Source: Stichopus chloronotus
Taxonomy: Eukaryota; Echinodermata; Holothuroidea; Aspidochirotida; Stichopodidae
Direction: 5' to 3'
DNA length: 64,000 bases
Assembly: GCA_021234535.1 (NCBI GenBank)
Contig: CM037840.1
Span: forward strand, 11,758,643-11,822,642
The stretch's first letter is position 1; each line of letters opens with the position of its first letter. The notes under the pieces are model-generated. The model was not told the origin of the DNA and did not search any database. It saw nothing but the letters and a program-made list of their open reading frames with translations. Shown here piece after piece: positions 24,031 through 37,347 of the stretch. Position numbers and translations under genes: made by a program.

Positions 24031-27000
24031 GAATCGACGTCGATAAACCAAAGGGGTCCAATTTTTATTCAACCTCCGTCCGAATCAAAAGCAGAACCTT
24101 TTACATTGTTGACAGTTCATATATCCGGGATTCACAGTCCCACGTTAAGTTGTTCATGCAAACCTGTCAGTTCGATGCACACTGCTGTGACTTGTCACCG
24201 AAATTATGTACTAGTAATAGTACGAATTAGGCAGCTGTCGCACAAAGCTTACCTAGCAAAGGCTAACTTGATGAGTGGAAAGTGAAGTTAATCAGCAAGT
24301 TCACACTAGTCTGTAGTCGACTATTGACGATCGGTTTAAAGGTATCTGTTTTCTTTTTTTATCCGGTGTCAACCTCAAGCTGAACAGTCTGACGCAGACG
24401 TCACTGAACTGAGTATAGTTGCGAACAAACGTAACATACTAATCAAAGTAGGAAACGGAAACTTGTAAGTGCCATCGTTAATGAGTTATTGGAGAACTTG
24501 ATCATAACTAGACTATTGCCATGATACAGCAGTTCAGTCAGGGAGCCCGGCAGCTTCAAAAGTTGATGTACTTAAATATGAGCAGTGGTGAGTATGCATC
24601 CCCCACCCCCACCCCCACCTCTCTACCAAATCCATTGTACCCGAGAACAACTAGTATCCCCTTGTCGTAATGTACGTGACCGGAAGCGATGGCGCTATTG
24701 TGTCAACGTGGTGCAAATAACAAGCATGTTCTACAAATCGTCCTTGGGCCAGTAAGTACATTGACCCAACCACTGATGGACTTGGCTTTTCAAGGGGTTA
24801 GCATGTGCGTTGCTGTGTTATAGCTTCTGTGTAATGTCTGTGGCATGTTTTTTTGCTTTTTTTTGTTTTTGTTTTTACGAATTCATACCTGTCGAGGGAC
24901 CACAGAAGGTCAAAAGTCCATAAGGGCCACCAAGAGGTTTGGATGAAAAAATTGTGAAGGGGCAGTGACGAAAGTATCTAATGTACCAAGTCTTTTCTGG
25001 TCATACCTTGGGTTCCTACACCTTGCAATGTTCCCGAGTTCTCTCAGATAAGGTAAAAAAATGACTGGGCCCGATCTAGTTTTCTTTCTAGGTCAGTGTG
25101 TTGTCCATTCCGTTCCCAGTGTAGGCATTTCAGCTTTCCTGATTCCCATCAATAAATATTGTACGTGCAAGGAATAAAATGTCGGTCAGATCCTATTATT
25201 ACATCAATGCCAGGTCGGCATTTCATCTTGGTCAACGTTTAGAGGTCGTGCACAGGTTGTCTTCCGTACCACGTGATGAACCTTGCTAGAAGTATTTTGG
25301 CATGTTGACTTCCACTTCCTCTCTAGAGCAGGCATTTTTAGGGTGATTGCATTCGATATTTTTTTTGCTTAGTTCACAGTCTCATTTGGAGAGATAGAAG
25401 CTGCCTCTTTAGATAGCGTTTCGTTGCTTTCGAAATTAAAAGAGACATCTTTGATTAGCACCATCAGTGCTTCACATACAGCGGACCATTCCTGTTGAAA
25501 GATTTACAACAGACGTCAGCAAAGGATCTGTATTGATAGTTTTTTTTTTTATGTTGCTCTTTTGCACACTCTACATCTGTGTAGGTTTAGCAACTATGAG
25601 CCAATGACTTGAAGTTAAATGTAAACTAGACGAACAAATGAGGACGTTCTTTCTTTGTAGATCTAATCTTTCAGACTACACTATAGTATCTCTTTGATAT
25701 GTTTCCATTCAGGCTTTGAATATAGGTTACTGCAACAACTACCGTGAGTACATGTAGACTCTTAACCTGTCGTTTTGCGATTTGAAAAAAACGAAGCAGT
25801 GAGATGCACTGAACATGCTGGGACATGTCCGTATGTGATGTTGAACATAGATGTTGGATTAAAATTTGAAGCAACACTGAACGTCGACCTTGTGAGAAGA
25901 GACCAGCTTTTCGATAAGTATGTAGCTAGGACTAAGACCACCCTTAGATACTTTACAATGAAAGAATCACCTCTTTACAGTGGGTATGCTACAGTGGGTA
26001 TGCTTTCAGTATCTAGTAGCTAGTATATCACTTGCCTATGGTTTGTGACTAAATTTCGCAATTTCGTCAAATATAGCAAAACAATAGCAAAGCTGCCTGT
26101 TGAATTCGCAGGAATCACAAAAGCATCTCCAGCATTGTTGAATACGTTCAAAATTTTCTGTGACGATTTTGTGTTAGTCTAAGACCAAACGATAGCAACG
26201 TCTTAGTACAACAATCTCAGTCACGTACCACTTACGTAGAACTAACGTCGCGCATGCTGTAGAATTCGCTCTGAAACAAATGTCTTCTGGTTTTGGCTAG
26301 GTTGTTTCACGACCTGATAATTTAGTACGAAGATAGTGATAATATTTTGCGACGTTCTGGCGTAAGTTTGGCGTTCCACGTGATACATATTCACTTACTT
26401 CGCACATTAATTTCTGCGACATTTTCGAAAATGCAGTAGTCGCAATATAAATGTGCAACTTTGTCTTCGTGAAATACTGGCTTTAGATCTGTGCTAAATC
26501 TAGAGACAATTTTCGTGCAAGAAAGCAATGTATATTTTCAAGCGATTCCACGAAATACCCCCTCGTGTACTTATGAGTTTAGTGGCGTCAGAGCCGTAAA
26601 TACGGCTCTCTTTGCGTAGTTTATGGCCCACGTTCTAACCAGAAGACTTACAAACATACTGTTACTGAAGATATTGGCTACATTAAAAAGACTCAATGGA
26701 CATAATGCTCTGCTAAGCATGGCGAAGCATTGTAAGATAATTTGTAAGTCCGAGGACTCGACAGTTTTTTCTTTGCTTTTAGAGCTAGAGCCAGTGTGAA
26801 CAGTATAGGTCACTTGATTAGGGCAGAGGTGTAAAATATATAAATGTCAGGTCACTGTTGCATGGTTAAGAGAAGGCGTCATCAATTGATTACTTGTCTC
26901 GTCACTCAATATAGAGCAATGACAACCAATAACAACAAATAATTACAAGAAAGAAAAAAAAGACGAGGTTGTAGATCACGTATGTTGCATGACGTAGCAG

Positions 27001-30000
27001 AAATGTTTTTAAGAAAAAAAAAAGACAGAAATGAACACTCACTTTCTCTTTTCGTAGATACCTCAGTGGACTATTCAAAAACAATAAAGACAGTTTCTTT
27101 GCTACTTTATGGGTGAGATTTCTGCATTTTACCTGCTCTTAACCTGGCAGGCTGTCACTATCAATCCTCCGACGGGAACTTGGTCCTCCTTCCTCCATTC
27201 ATCCCCGCCCACCCACCCACCTACAAGTATTCCCCCACCTCATCTTCGTGATCTATCCAAACGGAAGCTGTTGCACATCAACCCTTATCGCAGCCTGCGT
27301 AGCGTCTCTGTGCAGCTGTCGACGCTATGTGTTTTTCGTAGCTATATACTGAATCGTCGTCCGCCACGGAGGGCAGGGGCGCCCTTTTTTCTTGGCAACG
27401 TCGTCCAAGGATGGAAGGTTGGAATTTGGACATCTCGTCACCTGCGACTCATCCCAAGGACTGTCCCCATTAACACCGAAACGGTTCACGGTTATTAATA
27501 CTCAACTTCGGATAAGAACCAATATCGACATTACAAAGTCGCTCATTTATCGAGATGAGTTCAGTCGGTCACGGTGTCCTATCCAGACGGTTCACAATCT
27601 TTGACTAACAGGAAGTAATCGTAAAGTATAACTCAATTCAAAAAGATTTAGTATTGACAAGTCATTTTGTTTACGTCCATCTTGAAAACAACGAGTGTGC
27701 CCCAGCGGATGAGGGTGCATGTGTGTGTGTGTGCTTTTCTCTTTTGTATTCCTTAAAATCAAGAGTGACGTCATCTCTAAGTAGAAAAGTACAGTGTAGA
27801 TGACATTCTTTACTGAGATGCAATGAGCTTGCATTGCCAAAAAATAAAAAAAAAAAAACTCATAAACACAAGCATAAATGACACATTCATTCTTCATTTT
27901 GTTTCAAATCATGATGAACTGACATTACCCACCCCCCCCCTTCCCCCAATAAATAAATAACCACTCACACATAGACTGATACCATGACGTTTTTAAAGGT
28001 GGATCTGGCGTTACGTAAATCGGATCAACAATTATGTTCATCAATATCACCATGGTAACAGATAATTAGGTGCAGGCGCAGCAGGGAACCTCCTCCAAAA
28101 ATGATTCAGTGTAAGTTACATTTACGAATTCTCCAATTTAAAATTCTCCAATTATTAGTAAGTTATTACTAATAATTGTAAGAAGCTATGCACTGTTTGG
28201 CATTTGACTAAATTAGTTCACAATAAAAGCATGACGGTCTTATAGCGGTCGCTTCACCCAGTGTATGTTCGTTCGCCATACCCGGTCATGTCCCTGTCGT
28301 TTGGACTACCATACTTTAGTTTATTACACAAAGGACTTACAAGTGAATTGAATTTAACGTAAGATCTTACAGGAACATTGTGTCTTTTGTAAGTTCATGA
28401 CCTGTTGCTTTGCGAAGTGCAGGGTATGATAGGTTGTGGGGAGGGGGTGGTTGTGGGGAAGGGGTGGTTGTGAGATATTCGTTTCCGTTCCTCGACTGAC
28501 ATGGCGGATGTCTTCTAAGGCAGATTTTTTTCGAAGTGAATAATACTCAACTGAGGTGAAGAATTGTGCAATTTGCGTCTAGTTTTTGATTGTGTGGAAT
28601 GTAATCATTTCATTTTCACGAATTTTATCCTTTAAAAAACTTATTCCGTCCATCGCCGATAAGCCCATTTCGAGAAATCTCCCGATTGGGAATCACCACA
28701 GACTACCCAGGTGTTGTAATGATTACCTTCCCCTTTGCTCTTGCCACTGGTTTAGGGGATTACCCATCCTCTTCCCTATATGATCAGCTTCTTTCTTTTT
28801 CTTTTTTTTTAGTCCATTTTTTCCCAGTCTACCGGCACCTCCTGCACTCAAGCCTCGTCGTGCGTCCTGGTCGCGATAGCTAGACTCATGCATATCACGT
28901 CCTCTCGCGATCCATATTTTTGGAGTAAAGTGATAAACATGTCGTTCGGATCTCGCTAGTACGCGTTTCCTGTTACGCATGACTCTGGTAACATTTAACG
29001 TAAACAACGAAGCTACTTCCAGGAAGCACCCGGGTCAAATCAGTGAATCCGAACGATTACAACCCCCTGTTATAACGGTGAGAAGTGGAGGAGATAAGGC
29101 AGGTAAAACAGTCATTTTAATGGGTCGTTTTCACTTTATTTACTACAACCATGATGTATTAAAAACAGACACGATGTACGTAGGGACGTAGCTCCAACGT
29201 CAGCTAATACCGTTAAAAAAAAAGAAAAGATGTTAGAAAGGCCTTGTCGTTATACTCCATCATGCCCATATCAGGAGAAATACAACAACGAAGAACTTTT
29301 GGCTGGTCGTCTCGTGGTTATGATGAATGAACGTATCAACCTGAGATCCGTCAGTCAAACAACCGTGAAATATAACCATCGTGTATGAGATAGAGTCTAC
29401 GCGGTTTCGTAACTGGAGAGACTTTTCGTATGTGCTGTTTAATACTATTATGCAGATAGATGAGTGGAAATCATTTCTGATAGGCCCGTCTCCACCGGTA
29501 GAATTGAAAAAGCAATACAATATGGAACTATCCATGTTTTTCCTTTTTGTAGAATGATAGAATCCGTAAAATACCATGATTTTAAAATTCTCCTCGCTAA
29601 GGATTTCATCACCAGTTATGATATGCATATATTTTTATTTAGTAGAACCTACAGTGTGTGTGTGTGTTTTTTTTTTTCTCTTCTTCTTTTCTTCTAGTCA
29701 CGTGAGTTGATTAGGCTCCTGGAGAGTATTATCAGGCTCTCTCAGGGGGAAAATACGCTAAACGTCACTCTGAGAGTGGTGACGTAACACGTAACATAAC
29801 CCCGAGTAACGTAGTGCTACGTCACACTCGTGAGAAGTATGTGATCTCAGCGTGCAATTTCGCACAAAACATTCTTGAAATGCAGAGGCCCGTGGCGGGG
29901 AGATACCCTGCTCCATGGCCGGCGTGTTTTGGTTGTTTTCAACAGCGAAATGAAGGGCACCGCGGAATATCGATATGGTGAACGTGTAGCAACCACAGAC

Positions 30001-30500
30001 AAAAATTGTACAAATGAAATCAGAATACTAGACTTATTAGAAGTCCTAACTGAGAGACTGATGATGGACGCCATTTTGGTCACACTTGTGACAATCTATT
30101 TTGCCAGACTTCGCCTTGCAGTTAGCAGATTATACTATAGGTGACCAGTTTATCAGTCGAAAGTGTAGCGGGTCACTCATTAGACAAGGAACAGCGTTGA
30201 TTAAGACTGGTGATATATTTCAATTAATATTTATGTCTACCATGCTCTTGAAACATAGGCAGAAAGACTGGAAATTCAAGTAAAACTTCCCTTATTTCAG
30301 CTTAAATGTTATTTATCGTCAAGGACGCAAAGCATGCAGATACTTTGCGAACGCCCTTCGCTACATATATCACAGCCTGAAATGCATGTGTGGCACTACG
30401 GGACGTCTTGAGAACACCTATTAGTTCCAGAAGTGGCTTGTGGCCAATACACTTTAATAATCAGAATCACTTCAGAAACCCGATAATTGCACAAGAATTT
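24031..30500. other. About 6.5 kb without a recognisable gene
   Basis: The sequence immediately left of 24.1-24.5 kb would be the promoter side of the putative minus-strand start exon; I saw no TATA box. A perfect 9-bp stem palindrome, AGAGCCGTA-AA-TACGGCTCT, is at 26590-26609. A CRE palindrome is at 27766. Open frames of up to 129 codons (27109-27498) are Pro/Ser/Thr-rich or mixed and have no family resemblance. Confidence 0.3.
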
Positions 30501-30711
30501 CTTCTACCTACCTACCTAACTACCTACCTACCTACCTATCCACCTACCTACCTATCCACCTACCTATTTAAAAATTCCTGCCTAACTTGAGCTACTATAC
30601 TACAACTTGGACTACCTACGTTTCTACCTTCTACCTGCCAATCTAACTACCTACATTTCTACCTATCTACCCACCTATCTACATGCCTACCTTCCTTCCT
30701 ATCTACAAGGT
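30501..30711 (+). repeat. (CTAC)n-type degenerate microsatellite
   Basis: Two blocks of CTAC/CTAT tetranucleotides, at about 30501-30570 and 30610-30710, with interruptions. The frame reading Leu-Pro-Thr-Tyr through them is an artefact. Confidence 0.9.
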
Positions 30712-33700
30712 GATAATTGTTTTTCTTCTGGTGACCGAGACGAAAGAAAACTCCAAGCACACAAACTTCATAAGCATTGCAATGATGGATTTGCCTCACG
30801 ACTTGGAAACTCTTTGAGCGAAGATTGGTATTATTTACTCAAGATTGCGTCTATAGAATCAATGACGTATGGTACTATAATAATTCAAATTAGATTTTTA
30901 AAAAAGCCTTGCTGGACAAAGAGCGAGCTTAGAACGTTATTTCCGGAAATTGCTACAATGTTGCATTGCAGAATGTGCGTGAACTCATCTGAGACGTGTG
31001 GGGTGATGTATGGTGCAAGATACAGACGTATTTCACCGGTCATTGGACTCCCTGGGGCATAAGGGGTATCCCGATAAGAGATTTTTGTCTATTTAAGATG
31101 TCTTATATCAAGAAGAAAAGTGTTATAACACTGTGCACAGCAGCAAAATTAGCCCTTCATAACCACGCATAGGGAGAGAAATTTCAGAATTGAAGGCATA
31201 GAAACTCGTCCAAATAAAACTAGCCTAACGCACATGGTGATGTCAGTAGATATAGGCATGAAACTATTTGGCACATGGAGAGATTTATGTTGGGATAGAT
31301 CGTATTAAAGCCCCTTCACCCAATTTTCGTGAGGGGGATGTTCCCCAAGATCGCCACCCCTCGATAGTGTGTGAAATTGAAGATTCCCAACTTTAAGCGT
31401 GCACGTTTTCCATACTGTCTGCGTACAAAAGATGACTGGCACTTACCCGCCTCTGTGCGATGATAACAGAGTCTGTAGAATTCTATCGACAAGAGAACAT
31501 CTTCTTTCTCGACTTGGGAAGCCATCCGGCTGGTCATCGTCCGCCATTTTTGTTAAGTTTCTGGTTTTCAAGACTAAAAGCCCACTGAGGCTATACGGTA
31601 GTTGCTTGATGGGGTTTTCTACTAGTCACACAAATCCTTACACATGGACGCACCAACCGAAACAGATTCACACACACACACACGCAAACACACAAACACA
31701 GACGCAAAACCAATGAACTCACAGAAAAGTGAATTAATGTTGTAATATCGTATGTCTTGAATCAATTCCAAAGGAAACTTAAATAGATAATGACAATACA
31801 AAGACTTTGATTGTTATGAAAGGAAAAAAAAAGTTACAAAAGCTTTTAAGTCATGGACGGCACGATCGAGCTCATATGACTTAATTGCGACAACATTTCC
31901 CTCTTCGAAATGAGTATCGGGTATAGTCTTCATAATATTTCTCGACAAATTGTCCGCAACCAAACACCTAATCCCAAAATTCCCTTCGTGCAAGTCGTAA
32001 AGTACCCGAAAGTCAGAGCATTTAATTCAATTAGGTGGTTGGGAAATAGTCATATAAAAAGGTTCCTACTTAGCTACGTAGAGCCGCCATGTAGAACATG
32101 TTTCCGTGGTTTTTACGTTGCATGGCAATTAAAGGGATATGTACAGGTAGATAAGTTTTCAGCAGGTCTGCATTTACATCATTGCACATTATGTCGCAAT
32201 ACATTACACTGTCGAACTGATAAAATCAAATGGTAACAGCAAGTACTTCTTTGGAAAAAAAACAAAAAAACAAGTAAAATAGATTCCAGAATATGTTTTT
32301 ATTTCCGTAATATGTGACGCGGTCATAGCGTTCATGTGACTGGACGTATACCATTCATGCATGAAGTTGTTGCCTTGTATCTCAATGAAAGCACTAAGAC
32401 CCACAAAAAACCCCCGCCAAAGCACACTGAGACGCAACTCCGTCGAAATATCATCAATTACAGCCCACCTTCACAGTCTCACACGCACATGCGCACTGCT
32501 TACTATCATTCGTCGAAGCCAGGACATGTCGTATTGTACCTTTCCTTAATTTCAAACTCAGTGTGTCCCTTTAACTATAAAAGTCGATTATGGACAAAAA
32601 GAATCGAAAGTGGTCTTTCCTCGATTTTACAAATTAGCATCCTCCCTCTGGATGGAGGTTCGAAAGTGAAAACAACAGTTTCCTTCTATTTTGATGCATT
32701 TTTAATAACTCTAAAATTAATAATTACAATCAAAACATTGTGCAGAGGCAGTTATCATCAAGTGCTTAGATTTTTTACATTCTTCGGTATAGTTGTCATG
32801 GCAGCAGTTACTCCTCAAATCTGATTCATTTTTGAAGTAATTTAAGACATCTAAATAATAAATTTCCTACCGTTCATTATGTGCAATGACCTATTAACTT
32901 ACTAACGAATAGGCCTACATATTTTGGCTTCTTTGTGCGCGTGTTTTTTTTTATTTTTTTTTATTTATTTATTTTTTTTGAGGGGGTTTTCTTGACTACG
33001 AATGGAACAATCGTACAACTTGCAAGTGTTTTTAAGAGTCCCATTAAAAGTCATCCCAGAAGCGAACATGGTTACGACATCGCTTACCTAAAGGGACTTT
33101 TGCAATAGCTCTGCTTGTACTGTACACTGTGTTTATACCTGTAGACTTTCATCAGTTTACTCCTTGGAAAACCGTGACAACGTGGTTGCTACCCCATGGA
33201 AGACGATATTTCGTCTTTCTTTGGTGTAAGCCTTATTTTTGCCGATGTTGTTTTCACGTATTTTTCAAACATCTAACCATTCATAAACGGTGATAAAACT
33301 TTAAAAAGTAGGCGACAAGTATAAAGTCACCTATTATACGAATAGAAACTGTCCGACCCTTTCAACAAAAACACATACTGTAGAGACAAGAACACGTAGC
33401 CTTGATAATAAACTTCGAACATAAAATGCCTTCCACCAAAAGTTTTGAGTAAAAAATTTGTTCTGCATGGATGGCTGAGAAGGGGAAAAAGGTGTCAGCA
33501 GCTTAAAGTCAATTGTTCTTAATTGCGGGTCTCACAATTTACGTGGAAATTCAAAGAACATTTCCTATCAGTCAACTTACAATTTGATTGGAAAGAGGAT
33601 GTTGAAACAATCAGCGTTCATGTTTTTAAATCATTTGGAAGAAAACTTGAATGAAAATTCCACAAAGCTGTGTACATTTCCCATCTCCATCTCCATTTGG

Positions 33701-35229
33701 GATTCGAGTTGTATTGTACTTGCTCACTTACGCATGTGTTATACTTAACCTTTGTTGGCGGGGTGAGGTGATGGAAGACTTCGAACTCTAAATTTGACAC
33801 AAATAAATTGTTATCAACTGTTCGCTCAGTGTTACATGATTTCCTAAATTACGCACATAAATTTAGCCCCCCCCTTCCATACACACACATTCCCACCCTC
33901 TCCCTCCCAAGGGACACTCGTAAGATAGCAAGAAACTGTGAGAAAATGTTTCTCCTCCCTACCCATGCCGTCGCGTATTCCAAACCATTCCCTCTAACTC
34001 TCCAACGTGAAAGTTCACTAGAGGCCTACATGCTGTAAGTAGGCTACCATGCATATTGAGAAATAATAACCCTCATCTAAAGATTGCAGGACACCATCTC
34101 ATCACACTAAATGCTTCACCCGGACGACATACCCTCATTGCGTTTTCGCTATAGTCTTTTACTTCTATGCTCCACCTACATTCAACTCAGTGTCAAGTCT
34201 GCGCTTTCTCCCCCCCCCCCCCCTCCCCCTCCGGTCCCTTCCATGTCTGCTATAACGCTTGCCATACTGTCCATTGTCTGTGCGTGTGTGTGAGTGTTCT
34301 ATACGATGCTTCCACACGGCTTCAGATGTGCTGTAACTATCGCCAAGCCTATAGGGGAACAATCTTTTGTCTTTATGGCAGGATTGCACTCCTCTGAGAC
34401 GCCATCATACTGTAAGCAGGTATTTGCTCTCAGTTACTGACTGTTGACTTCCCAAGTTTGCTTCATTACCATCCCGCTGATTACAGATAAGCTAAATTTA
34501 CATCATGAAGCCCTTTTCATTTTCATTATTTCTTTTACTTATTTCGTCGTACAGTTGTTATATTTGGCTCTCGGGAAAATCCCCTGAACTTTCCGCTTGT
34601 ACGCAAGTCATGACGTTGCCGTAATGCTATGTACGGATGCTCACAGAAACCATGTAACGTTCGATCAGCATTGGAGATCATTTAGAGTGGCATAGTGTTT
34701 AGATTATTTTGTGGGTCGCATTTCGTTGACCCGAGTCAATGACTATTGACTTTGAATCACCTGATTTTTTTAGTTAGGGTTTGAGTTTTTGACTTTTTAC
34801 AGTGTCTGTTCTTACTCTTACCCTTTTCACTAAACTAAAATAATAATCCCATGGAGAACGACAAGATGTAAACTGCCAACTGTCGTTCCAACTTTGATAT
34901 ATTACTTTGAAAAAGTCCCGTCGCTATATCATGTCGGCTACCAAAAGATGAGTCGCTTTGCTTCAATCTTATGAAAGTTGCTACGCTACAAATCTGCCCA
35001 GTATACATTGTGTGGAATAAGAGTAGTTGACCACAGAGAGGACACATTTCTGTGGAACACAATCAGGCAATCGTCATGCTGCAGTGGACACAGGTGAAAT
35101 CATGGAAGTATGTGAGCCTAAAATAAGAATGAAGGTTACCTTAGTTGAGAGAAACAGGATCAGGAGGGACATAATGAGTAAATAACTAGACCATGTGAAA
35201 AAAAATAAATAAACACAAAACCCTAAACC
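30712..35229. other. Non-coding stretch, no gene supported
   Basis: Contains CA-rich tracts near 31670, a poly-T tract at 32945-32980 and a C-rich run at 34211-34230. The open frames here (for example 31910-32236 and 32336-32824) are not recognisable and lack splice-site or codon support. Confidence 0.3.
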
Positions 35230-35520
35230 CATGCTACTAACCTCAAAGAATTATCTAACGCATTCCGAGTTAAACCGATTCACATTACAGTAAGAAGGAG
35301 AACCACATCCTCAGGTATACTGTTCCACTCATTGACCACCCTTTGAGAAAAGAAATTATGACGTGTATTCACCTTATGGATGAGTGGAGTTTGAGGCAGT
35401 GGCCTCTCTTTTAATAATTATTAAAAAAAAACTTACCAAAAGATAACTCACCATACCCATGAAAAATTTATACGCCAGAATCAGATCACGCCGTAGGATC
35501 CTCAGCTAGTAAAGTGAGCT
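35230..35520 (-). pseudogene. LINE reverse transcriptase C-terminal remnant
   Basis: On the minus strand, 35505-35455 encodes LRILRRDLILAYKFFMGM. This resembles the LRGDLIETYKI-type motif near the end of non-LTR retrotransposon reverse transcriptases. About 90 bases further on, 35361-35301 encodes NFFSQRVVNEWNSIPEDVV, matching the very characteristic C-terminal motif N-F-F-x-x-R-V-[IV]-x-x-W-N-S-L-P in that region of CR1/L2/Jockey-like LINE ORF2. The two parts lie in different frames with an A/T-rich interruption between them, so the copy is dead. Only the tail is preserved, as expected for a 5'-truncated insertion. Confidence 0.75.
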
Positions 35521-35668
35521 TTACATACTGTGTCCTATGATTAGCAACTCACTTTAACAGTACATTTCTTACTCCTTGGATAAAAGATAAATTGAGAAAA
35601 GGAGGAAAGACATGTTACTCCATCAAATTTCTTCGATTTATTCTATTTTATCTGTCTATTCATAAAGT

Positions 35669-36450
35669 ATACCTATCTATCCAGCATACCTATCTATCCA
35701 GCCTATCTATCTATCCAGCCTATCTATCTATCTATCCTATCTATCTATCTATCCAGCCTATCTATCTATCTATCTATCCAGCCTATCTATCTATCTATCT
35801 ATCTATCCAGCCTATCTATCTATCCAGCCTATCTATCTATCTATCCAGCCTATCTATCTATCTATCTATCCAGCCTATCTATCTATCTATCCAGCCTATC
35901 TATCTATCTATCCAGCCTATCTATCTATCTATCCAGCCTATCTATCCAGCCTATCTATCTATCTATCCAGCCTATCTATCTATCTATCCAGCCTATCTAT
36001 CTATCTATCCAGCCTATCTATCTATCCAGCCTATCTATCTATCTATCCAGCCTATCTATCTATCCAGCCTATCTATCTATCCAGCCTATCTATCTATCTA
36101 TCCAGCCTATCTATCTATCCAGCCTATCTATCTATCCAGCCTATCTATCTATCCAGCCTATCTATCTATCCAGCCTATCTATCTATCCAGCCTATCTATC
36201 TATCCAGCCTATCTATCTATCCAGCCTATCTATCTATCCAGCCTATTTATAAAGCCTATATATCCACCCTATCTATCTATCTATCTATCTATCTATCCAG
36301 CCTATTTATATATCCAGCCTAGATCTATCTACCTATCTATCCATGCTGCCTATCTATCCATTCTATCTATCCAGCCTATCTATCCAGCCTATCTATCCAG
36401 CCTATCTATCCAGCCTATATATCCAGCCTATCTATCTGTCTACCAGTCTA
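35669..36450 (+). repeat. Compound (CTAT)n / CCAGCCTATCTATC array
   Basis: About 780 bases of CTAT tetranucleotides interrupted very regularly by CCAGC, giving a unit of CCAGCCTATCTATC with a variable number of extra TATC. It grades into a decayed CTGT/CTAT tail to about 36670. The 368-codon open frame through it (35592-36698, repeating Ile-Gln-Pro-Ile-Tyr-Leu-Ser) is a by-product of a repeat free of stops in that frame, not a gene. Confidence 0.97.
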
Positions 36451-36670
36451 CCTGTCTATCCGTCTATCTGTTAATCTATTTATCGATCTATCTTTCTGTC
36501 TGTCGATCTGTCTGTCCTTCTGTCCGTCTTTTTGTCGATATGTTCTTCTTTCGGTCGGTCTGTCTGTCGATTTGTCTTTCTGTTTGTGGGTCTGTCTTAC
36601 AAGCTATCCGTCTGTCTATCTGTCCACTGTCCAACTGCCCATCTCTCTATCTGTGCATCTGCCTATCTGT

Positions 36671-37310
36671 CTCTAGTATCTGTCTAATATCCATGTAGTA
36701 TCCATTAAGTACCTAAAAGTATCCATTTAGTATTTATTCAGTATCAGTCTATTTAGTGCATAGAAGGCCTGCTTTCAAAGCTTACTTCATGTATATCGCG
36801 GAACTGATTGCTAATAAATGTACGTGTCAACAGTATTTGTAGTTGTTTGATACAGCCAGTTTTGATCCTGGATTGGTTCTTAGGGCGTCATACATACCTG
36901 ACTGTCCCTATGGAAAGAAACAACGAAATAAGCAATGATGTATTGTCAATTTGCTACTTCGACTTTAAAGATTGTATTTGCTTTCAAGATGCCACCTTCG
37001 TCTTGTTCCAATAAAGATACATGTTTTCATTCTACATTACATGTCACAGGTTTGACTGTTAGCTACCAATAATTGCGGCGGAATCGTACGAAATACAAAG
37101 TGTGACAAATGATAAGCATAAATGATTTTTCTCAGTTCAAACCAGTTCACAAAAGTTGAAAATCGGTTGCACAAAACTGCTTTAAGACAAAGAAAATATT
37201 TAGTTGAGGTAAAGTGACCCTGTTACACCGTGCAGTAGTGGATACTAGGGCTGTTCTAAGAAAGTGTCACACGAGGTACAGTGCGTTAACGCTCACACAA
37301 GTATCCCCTA
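36671..37310. other. Region upstream of RPL7
   Basis: AT-rich sequence without a recognisable gene. It should hold the RPL7 promoter. I saw no TATA box at the expected distance, as is common for ribosomal protein genes. Confidence 0.35.
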
Positions 37311-37314
37311 CATC

Positions 37315-37336
37315 GGTCTCTTATTACTTGGCCATC
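37315..37336 (+). promoter_or_regulatory. Candidate 5' TOP leader of RPL7
   Basis: The short sequence before the ATG reads GGTCTCTTATTACTTGGCCATC. Animal ribosomal protein mRNAs normally start at a C within a pyrimidine tract (5' TOP), which links their translation to TOR signalling. CTCTT at about 37318 is a plausible start. The exact transcription start cannot be fixed from sequence. Confidence 0.4.
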
Positions 37337-37347
37337 ATGGCGAACGA
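37337..37347 (+). CDS. RPL7: RPL7 exon 1 (start codon)
   Basis: Only 11 coding bases, ATGGCGAACGA, ending before the donor GTACGT (37348-37353). Joined to exon 2 they give [20 protein letters not shown], the expected RPL7 N terminus with the conserved PAVPET. The ATG sits in a good context (CCATCATGG). A very short first coding exon separated by a long first intron is typical of animal ribosomal protein genes. Confidence 0.92.

Noticed and set aside
27109..27498. 129-codon plus-strand open frame
   Set aside because: Pro/Ser/Thr-rich and then Arg-rich sequence with no domain; the length is within chance for 64 kb and six frames.
35592..36698. 368-codon open frame rich in Ile-Gln-Pro-Ile-Tyr-Leu-Ser
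   Set aside because: It is the translation of the CTAT/CCAGC array. The repeat simply lacks stops in this frame; there is no non-repetitive domain.
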